In this document: one piece after another, positions 56,328 through 64,000 of the stretch | How positions within the stretch are numbered: position 1 is the stretch's first letter | Layout of the letters: each line of letters starts with the position of its first letter | NCBI GenBank assembly: GCA_039602395.1 | Contig: JBCNJP010000025.1 | Location: forward strand, 39,855,355 to 39,919,354 | Direction of reading: 5' to 3' | DNA: 64,000 nucleotides | DNA from: Deinandra increscens subsp. villosa | Lineage: Eukaryota; Streptophyta; Magnoliopsida; Asterales; Asteraceae | Made by a program: the position numbers and the translations under genes | The notes under the pieces: generated by a model | Databases searched by the model: none | What the model saw: only the letters and a program-made list of their open reading frames with translations | What the model was told of the DNA's origin: nothing

Positions 56328-56727
56328 TGTTGATGCATGAACCTTGTGTTCGTTACTGTTCGAATTATCAAACAGACTGATTTGTCGGAGACATGAACTG
56401 GGGTCCGAAACCCAGCTGAACTCCAGGTTCAGAGTTATCCGAACTTGAGACGAACACCAAGTTCGGAGGGAGTTCAGACAGGGTTCGGAGGTGCCCAGTT
56501 CGGACAGAATGAAGAAGTATAAATAGTTTCGTCTTTGTATTTCTTTGTAAGTTTTTGTCCAGTGTCTTTCCAGATCAATGTATTGAGAGGGGAGGTTCTA
56601 TCCAACCTCCCATGGAGCTTAATCGTTTGTATACTCCTTCGGTTTATGTAATCATTCAACACGATATATGACAAAACTTCCGTCTCGATATTATCTACCA
56701 TAGTATCGATCCGTATATGCTTTTTAA
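56328..56727 (+). repeat. 5' LTR of the small element (400 bp)
   Basis: TGTTGATGCATGAACC to ATGCTTTTTAA; the last dinucleotide is AA where the other LTR has CA. TATAAATAG near 56518. Confidence 0.92.
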
Positions 56728-56728
56728 G

Positions 56729-56739
56729 TGGTATCAGAG
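56729..56739 (+). promoter_or_regulatory. Primer binding site of the small element
   Basis: TGGTATCAGAG directly after the 5' LTR. Confidence 0.8.
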
Positions 56740-56939
56740 TTGTTGGCTCTTTCTATGGTCTAAATTTATCGTTTTTCTGAAGTTTGAGACGTTAAACCTT
56801 TAGTTATGGGTGATTGAAAGTGTTTTTGATCAATTTTTAATCAATTGAGTCTTTCTGAGTCATGTTTTTACCTAACAGAAGCATCTGGATGTCAAAATTC
56901 AATCAAATTCTGAATCTGGTGTGATTTCAAAATTTTCTA

Positions 56940-57125
56940 GTGAAGTTCGGATAGAGTTCGGCCGAAGAACAGATCTGAAAAATAACCGCTCCGAACTCCA
57001 GGTTCGGACAGAGTTTGGACATGTTCGGACGTCCGAAGGTCAGGTTCGGATGAGGTTTGAAAGATCAAGTTCGGAGATAGTTCGGATGAGGTTCGGAAGA
57101 TCAGGTTCGGAGGTAGTTCGAACGA
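56940..57125 (+). repeat. AGTTCGGA words inside the small element
   Basis: About 15 copies of AGTTCGGA, GGTTCGGA or their reverse TCCGAAC in 190 bases; more in both LTRs (for example 56405-56505). Confidence 0.88.
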
Positions 57126-57225
57126 GCACGGCCCCAGCCAGGGGCTCAGCCCCTTGGATCCCGCCAGGGGCTGCCGCCCCTTAGACCCCACTTCTCAGGG
57201 GCACTGCCGCCGAACCCCCGTTAGG
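57126..57225. repeat. GC-rich self-complementary stretch
   Basis: GCCAGGGGCTCAGCCCCTTG then CCGCCAGGGGCTGCCGCCCC: repeated AGGGGC and GCCCCT arms able to form hairpins, much more GC-rich than its surroundings. Confidence 0.7.
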
Positions 57226-58251
57226 TAAGAATTTTAAAGAAACGAACCAGTTATCGAATTTACTCTTGATTTGGTAACTGTGGGGTGTTATGTTTGAAGA
57301 AAATCCAGATTCCGATACTTGTTACGAGTTACTGATCGAATTTCAAGAAATGAGTTTGTGGGTAGTCATTGTTCTTGATGATGGATAGAGACTCACAAAC
57401 GCGTGTTTCTGATGATGGACAGAGATTCGGAGACATGGTTATGATTACTTGGGAACGTTTGTCGGAGATTAACTTTCTACACAAACTAAAGATTAAATGA
57501 GATTAAAGATTCCATTATGGGCAACTTGAGTTTATCATTCCACTACAAGAATACGGGGTTGGAATTATAAGAAATTGAAGGTTTGAATATGTCACTTATT
57601 TAGGGGGTAATTGGGGGGACCCTAAAATTTTCAAAGTTTCATAATTGAAAATGTGAATATTCAAAAGCAATCAGTTCAGGGTTGATGGCAATTTTTTATC
57701 TTCATGGAAAGGTAGTGTATTCTGATGTTCGTGCAAACTGATAGGTCAAAGTTTTCGGTTATGGTTTGGAACTCTTTGTCATTTGCCTGATACTTTCTTG
57801 AGTTGTGAAGACTTGGTCAGATTCCAGTCTGCAACGAGATATACGTTTACCGGAGTAATATATTGGGATGGATTTCATGCTAAGGGGGGATTTCCGTGAT
57901 TGAAGATGCTGATCATGTCTGTCTTCATAAAAATCAGAATGTATTACAATTTGGTGAAGATTAAAGATTGTTGTCAATATGCAGTGATGTTCGGGTGTCT
58001 TTACAAATTCCGGAAACGTCTGATGAAGTGAACCATTATCATATATGCCGGTTCTAGTTGGATGGTTGTGCTTGAAGCTAGGGGGAACTTTATTGGGTAT
58101 GGAGATTGTACAAGATGCGAACTGTTTCCTGCATGCCTGAAGTTCAGTCCAAGGGTAGTTTACTGAAAATCAAGATTCAAGATGTAGCTGACTGATGATG
58201 ATTGCTAGAAGATCAATGTATGGATTCGACAGTAACGTCCAAGGGGGAATT

Positions 58252-58652
58252 TGTTGATGCATGAACCTTGTGTGTCCGTTACTGTTCGAATTGTCAAAGG
58301 GACTGATTTGTCGGAGACATGAACTGGGGTCCGAAACCCAGCCGAACTCCAGGTTTGGAGTTGTCCGAACTTGAGACGAACTCCAAGTTCGGAGGGAGTT
58401 CGTACAGGGTTCGGAGGTGCCCAGTTCGGACAGAATGAAGAAGTATAAATAGTTTCGTCTTTGTATTTCTTTGTAAGTTTTTATCCAGTGTCTTTCCAGA
58501 TCAATGTGTTGAGAGGGGAGGTTCTGTCCAACCTCCCCCGGAGCTTAATCGTTTGTATACTCCTCGGTTTATGTACTCATTCAACACGATATATGACAAA
58601 ACTTCCGTCTTTATATTATCTACCATAGAATCGATCCGTATATGCTTTTTCA
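58252..58652 (+). repeat. 3' LTR of the small element (401 bp)
   Basis: TGTTGATGCATGAACC to ATGCTTTTTCA. Close to the 5' LTR, with a handful of differences (for example TGTGTCCG against TGTTCG). Confidence 0.92.
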
Positions 58653-60050
58653 ATTCCAACTCACCCTAACTTTCCCTTTGCAACTATTAGTTTGGGTTAA
58701 CAAGAATTTGTTAATAATTCTCTCAATATCTTCAATAATTAAAATAGGCACTAGAAACACAGAAGCCCAATAGACTTGCATAGCGGCTAAAACATATTTG
58801 ATTAATTGAAGTCTCCCAGCAAAAGAAAGACACTTATTCTTCCAATCATTAGCTCTCTTTTTTACCATGTCAATAAGACTAGAGCAATCTTTTGAATAGA
58901 GTATTTTTAGCAAGTAGAGGCAGGCCCAAATATCTAACCGAAAGGAAACCCACCTTGAACGAAAGCAACCTCATAATTTTAGCCTTAATGTTAGGAAGCA
59001 CATTACCAAAATACATGGTGCTTTTACTCATATTTGGCAATAACCCAGAAACTCCACTAAACTCTTCGAAAGCCATTTTGATCACTTTAACTGAGTCACA
59101 ATCAGCATTGACAAAAATCAAAAGATCATCAGCAAAGCACAAATTTGTTATCCCCAACAATTTTGCATTTCCAATGATATTTTTAACTCCCATCATCCTT
59201 AATCCTCCGGTTAATAATTAAAGTGAGGACCTCCATAACCAGAGTAAACAAGTAAGGAGACATTAGGTCACCTTGCCTAAGCCCTCTATTCCCTTTACAA
59301 AACCTATGACTATCCCCATTCACATTAATAGAGTACCAAGCAGACCTGACGCATTGCATAATCTAAGCAACCATGAAAGGATGAAACCCAAAATGGATAA
59401 GAAATTTCTCTAAAGTAAGTGTGATTAAGAATATAATAAGCTTTCTGCAGGTCAATCTTCACTACCAACCTTCTAGCCCCACATTTCCTATGGTAATTCC
59501 TCATAAGCTCTTGAGTAAGCAAGATATTATCATAGATTTTCCTTCTCTGAACAAAAGCTGATTGGTTATAGCTAACCACCAAGTCAAGGGAGTTCTTCAA
59601 TCTATTACAAGTAACTTTAGTAATAGCTTTGTACAACACATTGCAGCATGTTATAAGGCAAAAATCAGCAACATAAGAAGGATGTTGACATTTAGGAACC
59701 AGAGACATGATGGTGGCATTTATTTCAGTTAACAACTTGCCATATTCAAAAAAAAATATGAATAGCTTGACACACTTCATTCCCAATGATAGCCTACGAA
59801 GCTTTAAAAAACTTTTCTAGAAAACCTATCAGGCCCAGGAGCTTTATCATCATCAATATCAAAAATAGCATATTTAATTGCTTTTGGTTGAGAAAATTCT
59901 GAAATTTAAAAGGTTTAGGTTTCCAAGGTTGTTTGAGAAGTAAAGTAACAAGGCTAAGGGAATGATCATAAGTATAAAAAGGAAGAAACTGAACCTTAGC
60001 CTCAAGAAATGTAGTCATGGAATGATGTGTTTCGACGTACACCTAAAATT
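58653..60050 (-). pseudogene. LINE ORF2: endonuclease end and reverse transcriptase
   Basis: Minus strand from 60050: the tail of an endonuclease-like domain (KPKPFKFQNF). The linker that normally follows seems shortened, and then comes the start of the reverse transcriptase (DIDDDKAPGPDGF in a shifted frame). The enzyme core follows: LLTEINATIMSLVPK, YNQSAFVQRRKIYDNILLTQ, VVKIDLQKAYYIL, LRQGDLMSPYLFTL, catalytic CFADDLLIFVN near 59130, and LGLPL with the thumb-like CLSFAGRLQLIKYVLAAMQV. It would nick target DNA and copy LINE RNA. At least four frame breaks are present, and the 5' part is missing. Confidence 0.88.
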
Positions 60051-60223
60051 GACTATTAAACCTAGACATAACTTAGACCTAGACACACCTAATTATACCA
60101 AAAATCCTAAACTTAACCGAACCCTAAAGGAAAGTGTACCTATCGGTGGTAGTATAGCTATAGAAGACCGGGGATTGAACCCTAAGGATACTATGTAACA
60201 AGACTCTAACCTAGGACTCTATG
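60051..60223. other. No gene seen
   Basis: Short A/C-rich stretch between LINE and T3 LTR, with repeated CCTAGACATAACTTAGACCT-type phrases. The last bases CTATG flank the T3 LTR and are one half of a possible target duplication. Confidence 0.5.
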
Positions 60224-61105
60224 TGTTTTGGCTAAAAATTACTTAAGCAAAATTAGCAAGATTTGATCCGAATAAGATTGTGAGGTTTGGTGCCTAGGAT
60301 TAAGATAGGCAAACTTTTTTCAAAAATCCTGGGACAACAGATGAATTCCAGGGACAAAAGCCGGAATCATGGGTAAAAATGTTAGTTTATTTATGAAATA
60401 GATTAAGAAACTTCATAACACAAATGAAACCTTGAATTCAAATGAGAACACCGAGAATTTACTAGGGAAACGCCCTTAGCCCTTAGATGTCTCTAAGGCA
60501 CCGCCGGCATAAAAACCCCGGGTAGCGATAACACACGCTACCAATTTATTGATCACGAAGTTGTTTGAGTACAGTGAGTAAACAGAGAATTGAATACGAG
60601 AATACAATGTGTAAAGCTCGAGTGAGCTGAATGAAATGACTAAGTGTCCTATATATACTCCTAGTTCTTCAACAACTTGTCCGATATTCCAGGGATCCTC
60701 TCTTCAACGCGTCTTTCAGTTGGTTGACCGAGTTTTCAGCTAAAGCCTTTTGACCACGTGCGAAATAAGTCAAAAGCTCATCCCATTCGACCGTTAGTGG
60801 ACTTCGTCAACCTATCCTTGATCAGATATAGACACACAATGCATTAGTAACAATGTCCTAGCATGCAGGGTCATTTCCACGTGCTAGGTCATTAGTATAA
60901 TAAGGTTGATCCTAGATTATGCTCATCCTGGGCCATAATAACATATAACAAAAATAAAATCAATATGAACTTCCCTGGATTATGATGACATCCTGGGGCA
61001 TCACCTTACTCCTGATACATTCAAGGTCATACGATTCCCGGTTCAATCCTGCCCTAAGTCTATACATGTACCCTGGATTACAAGCCGAAAATTCAGGGTA
61101 TAACA
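60224..61105 (-). repeat. 3' LTR of T3 (882 bp)
   Basis: Minus strand TGTTATACCCTG to GCCAAAACA. The longest of the three LTR copies; holds TATATATA at 60650-60657. Confidence 0.92.
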
Positions 61106-61122
61106 ATTGCCCCCAAATTTTC
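61106..61122 (-). promoter_or_regulatory. Polypurine tract of T3
   Basis: Minus strand GAAAATTTGGGGGCAAT next to the LTR, the same tract as in T2. Confidence 0.7.
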
Positions 61123-61406
61123 TCAAGTTGTAGATAAGTATTACAGCTCTGAAAATTTTCGAATTAGGGTCTAATCCACGTCTACTTCAATCGTGGCCGT
61201 TAACTAAGCATCCATGACGCCACGTCGTGGGGTAACATCCTATCACCCCTGCAACTTCTACTCGCCCTTAAATACTGGCATTAACCTCTCCCCTCTTCCC
61301 CATTAACTTTTTGAGAGCAGAGGTTCACGTTAGGATCTCCGGCTTCCAACCTTCTCCGATCAGGTAATCTTCTCCTTTTTTCTGCTTCTTTTCTTTCTTT
61401 CCAACC

Positions 61407-63126
61407 ATGACCCGCAAGAAAATCCGATCAGAAACCATAGTAAAAAAGACCGGAATCGAGGATTTCCTTGATCAAAAATACCTGCAAAGCCATGAACTTG
61501 AAACCTACAATTTTACTGACGTCAACATTGCTTCCTTATTGTTGTCCGGCCTTCTACCTCCGTCTGCTGAAATCAGGCCTTTCGATAGGAGGCATAGGTC
61601 GGATTTTTACTCCGCAACCTGGGTCTGCTTCCCGTTCACCCCTTCTTCCATGGGGTTGTCCTATCCTTTTACCGGTCTCATGGCCGAGTTCTTTGAAGCC
61701 ACTGGCCTCTCCTATACCCAAACTCTCCCCATTTCATGGAGTTCGATTCCTTGATTGGGTTACCTGAACTAGCCCTAGGCTATGAACTCAAGTCCCATGG
61801 TAGCAATTGGTTCTTGTTCAAGGATCTGAACAAGGACATTCAACTGATCCCTCGGGCTTCTTTTCATAAGGATTGGAAGGGAAGATTCTTTTTTGTCAAG
61901 AGATCAACCATCCCATGAGGAATGGATCTTCCAATTAGGTGGAAAATAGAGGGTAGGTCTTCAACTGCATTAGGAATTAGGATTTCTATTTCTTTATACG
62001 TTAAATAAATACTAACCTTGGATTTTTCTGTTTTGCAGTGCCCAGCTTAAGTTCAATTGGTCCTGCGAATCTAGGGACATTCGAGAGATTTCAGACCTTC
62101 TTGACCATCACTGAAGAAGACCGAGAATTCAAGACTGATCCCCATCAAGCTGCTTCCTCCACTTCCCACTGCATGTCTAGTTGTAAGTATTCTGGGACCC
62201 TGCCTTTTAGCCCTTGGATTTTGTTGATCTCTTATGCTTCTGCCCTTCAGCTGCTGCTACTCCTATTAATCTTGAAGATGTGGACCTGGACGCCTACCTG
62301 CTGGGTGGATCTGAGCAGGACGTTCAGGTCCTGACCACGGTGAAGCCTGAGTAAGGCTTGTCTACCCCAGGGCTCCCTCTTCAAAGACCTCGGGCACGAA
62401 GCACAAGACCAGGGCCGCTACCGCTGCTCTGACCCTCCAACCCTTGGAAAACATGGATGCGGCTGGGCTGCTCACACATGCTGAAGCCTCCTCTCGCCAA
62501 GTAAGTAAATCCTGGGTACCCTTGAATTTTCTGCATAGTTAAGCCATTCAGGGTCTAAAATATTAATTAAATTACCTTTATTTGCAGATTGCTGGGAGAT
62601 TCTTCGAGCTGATCCGGGCTGCTGAGAAACGTGCAGAGGATTCTGAGTCCTCGGCTAGGAGGGAGATTGCTGTTTTGAATAAGGAGTTGAGCATGACCAA
62701 GACGATGGCTGAGAAGAACCTGGGGCTGGTCCAGGACCTGGAGAAGATGGTTGTGCAAGAACGGGCCATTCATGAGGCTCCCCTGGCTGCAAAGGACATT
62801 GAGGGTAGGCGAATAGCCCTAATTCTCTCCTCCAATGCAGGTTGAAGATGGCCAAGGAGGCCAGGGACCTGGGGTTCATAAACCCCAAATGGGATGTGAC
62901 TGAATGGGCAGGTAAGCTACACAAACTAGGCGCAATCATCCCCGCCGGGTGTGACCCTGAGGCCGACCCTGGAACCAGCAAGGGTACCCCATCCAAGGGT
63001 TCTGTTGGTCATGCCATGGACATTGACCAGCCCAAGGAAGGAGTGGCGCCAGCCCAGGATCCCAAGGAAGCAGAGGAGGTTCCGGTGGTAGAGGAAGCTA
63101 AGTCGACGACCCAGGATGCAGTTTGA
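61407..63126 (+). pseudogene. Spliced antisense gene inside T3, decayed copy
   Basis: Same four-exon layout as in T2: exons 61407-61952, 62039-62182, 62251-62500 and 62588-63126, with identical GT-AG positions (GGGTAGGT, TTGTAAGT, AAGTAAGT donors; TTTTGCAG, CCTTCAG, TTTGCAG acceptors). Starts MTRKKIRSETIVKKTGIEDF. Differences from T2: a deletion of about 35 bp near 61730, a TGA at 61916-61918 in place of an Arg codon, a stop with a 2 bp gain in exon 3 near 62352, and a one-base loss near 62830. The coiled coil (RAAEKRAEDSESSARRE) and the acidic tail are kept. TTAAATA at 61268-61274 is the likely TATA box. The protein family is as given for the T2 gene. Confidence 0.8.
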
Positions 63127-64000
63127 AGGTTGGGGGTCGTCTTCTTGTTTTTTGTGGTTCCTTTAAAAAACTATGTTTGTGATGTTATGCCGGTCGATGT
63201 TTCCCGGTTTTGTTACGACAATATGCCCCACCCCTGGATTTGGAATCCAGGGTTTTGACATGCCCCCCACCCTGGGGTGGCCGAAGCTTTTCTGGACCCA
63301 GGACGGGTTTTTAAATATAACTGCTTTTAGTTACTTGACTGTGTTTGAAATATTCGAAAGATATTTGCTAATGCGTGGAATTATTCTAGGGTTTACCTTA
63401 GTATTCCTGGGTTGCCCCCAGGATTTAGAACTCCTTGTAGCTTCAGTAGATTTGTGAATCTTTCCTGTCATATGAACATAAGAATTAGAATTAACTAGCC
63501 AAGTAGTTAATTTACTTAGGTTTTGCCCGTTATGACCCTGGATTAGGATAATAATCCTGGGCCACTAAGTAGTCCTTAAGTTATTTCTGGGGTCATGCCC
63601 GGTGCCGTACTTGCGATCTAGGGATTTCCTCTTAGTCGTACTGACTGACTAGGGCATGTCCTCGGAAGCTTAAGTTGGTACGTTAGCACCAATCCTTCTT
63701 TAAAACGCGTTAATTGTTTTAAACCTTAAGGGATCCTCATATGTCCCTGGATTGGGAGGTTGCCACCAATGTTATTAACACAGATGATCCCACAATCCCT
63801 GAGTTTCATACTTGGATCACGTGCGTCTCCGGGCGAGGCAAATATTGCCATGTGCCTCCCAGGCGATGCGTGATAGCCCATATTCGGGTGGAGGAAGCTT
63901 AGTCCTCAAACCTTAGGATTGAGTTTAGGCCTTACCCAATACGGAAGTGAGATGGCCAATCTCAAACTTAGGAGATATATGATGATTATCCTTGGCTTAG
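63127..64000 (-). other. Spacer of T3 between antisense gene and pol
   Basis: Matches 6690-7574 of T2 in reverse; rich in CCTGG and CCAGG words. No gene seen. Confidence 0.7.

Larger units (their letters stand above)
56328..58652 (+). mobile_element. Small non-coding LTR element (2.3 kb)
   Basis: LTRs of 400 and 401 bp, perfect 5 bp target duplication ATTCC (56323-56327 and 58653-58657), primer site at 56729 and polypurine tract at 58240-58251. The 1.5 kb interior has no gag or pol, so it must depend on another element's enzymes. Removing it restores the LINE frame (KGKVRVSWNEVCSLK). Confidence 0.93.
60224..64000 (-). mobile_element. 3' end of Tat-like gypsy element T3, cut by window edge
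   Basis: Minus-strand element: 3' LTR, polypurine tract, antisense gene on the plus strand, then the spacer. It mirrors 10463 back to about 6690 of T2. Pol would lie right of the window. Confidence 0.9.

Overview
This window looks like plant nuclear DNA. Almost everything recognisable in it is transposable element: Ty3/gypsy and Ty1/copia LTR retrotransposons with gag-pol, a plant-type LINE, and a CACTA (En/Spm) DNA transposon with TNP2 and TNP1-like transposases. All show plant-style features: TGGTATCAGAGC primer sites, short GT-AG introns and A/T-rich intergenic DNA. Protein style suggests a eudicot, perhaps Asteraceae, but that is only an inference from family resemblance. I see no single-copy host gene I would defend, no rRNA or tRNA gene, and no organelle insert.

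Layout, left to right. 1-5786 is a minus-strand Tat-like gypsy (T1) cut by the window edge in its integrase. It sits inside the integrase of a plus-strand copy of the same family (T2, 5787-10463), of which the integrase C-terminus, a spliced antisense gene and the 3' LTR remain. 10464-11760 is the copia remnant that T2 entered. 12027-20842 holds a TNP1-like CACTA gene on the minus strand, apparently split by about 7.6 kb containing a deleted copia (A, 12971-15325) and a LINE tail. 21.4-25.2 kb is dense tandem repeat: a 50-51 bp minisatellite, a 114 bp duplication and a 93 bp triplication. 25.3-31.8 kb carries a SANT-like gene, the TNP2 pseudogene and two tiny spliced ORFs. The CACTA subterminal region is split by a structurally complete 10.8 kb chromodomain gypsy (E, 31841-42647, target duplication CAACC) and ends at a CACTA terminus at 43147.

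That terminus lies in the integrase of copia C (minus, 43148-49197). Copia C lies in the integrase/chromodomain tail of gypsy D (plus, 3' LTR 49677-52296), and D lies in the 3' part of a LINE. The order of insertion reads LINE, then D, then C, then CACTA, then E. The LINE (minus, pieces from 52297 to 60050) is also interrupted by copia B (52751 to about 55795, with an inverted end) and a small non-coding LTR element (56328-58652, target duplication ATTCC). The right edge (60224-64000) is the 3' end of a third Tat-like copy (T3, minus), inverted relative to T2, so about 3.8 kb inverted arms flank the central 50 kb.

Most interesting: (1) the Tat elements carry an antisense four-exon gene with its own TATA-like box, the same intron positions in both copies, and phases that fit; (2) several unrelated element lineages each carry their own short word (usually with a TCCG, TTCG or ATCG core) repeated about 14-25 times in the LTR or leader; (3) small intron-containing ORFs lie between TNP2 and the CACTA end. 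Nearly every element coding region is broken by stops or frameshifts; the exception seen here is the open RT-to-integrase frame of T1.
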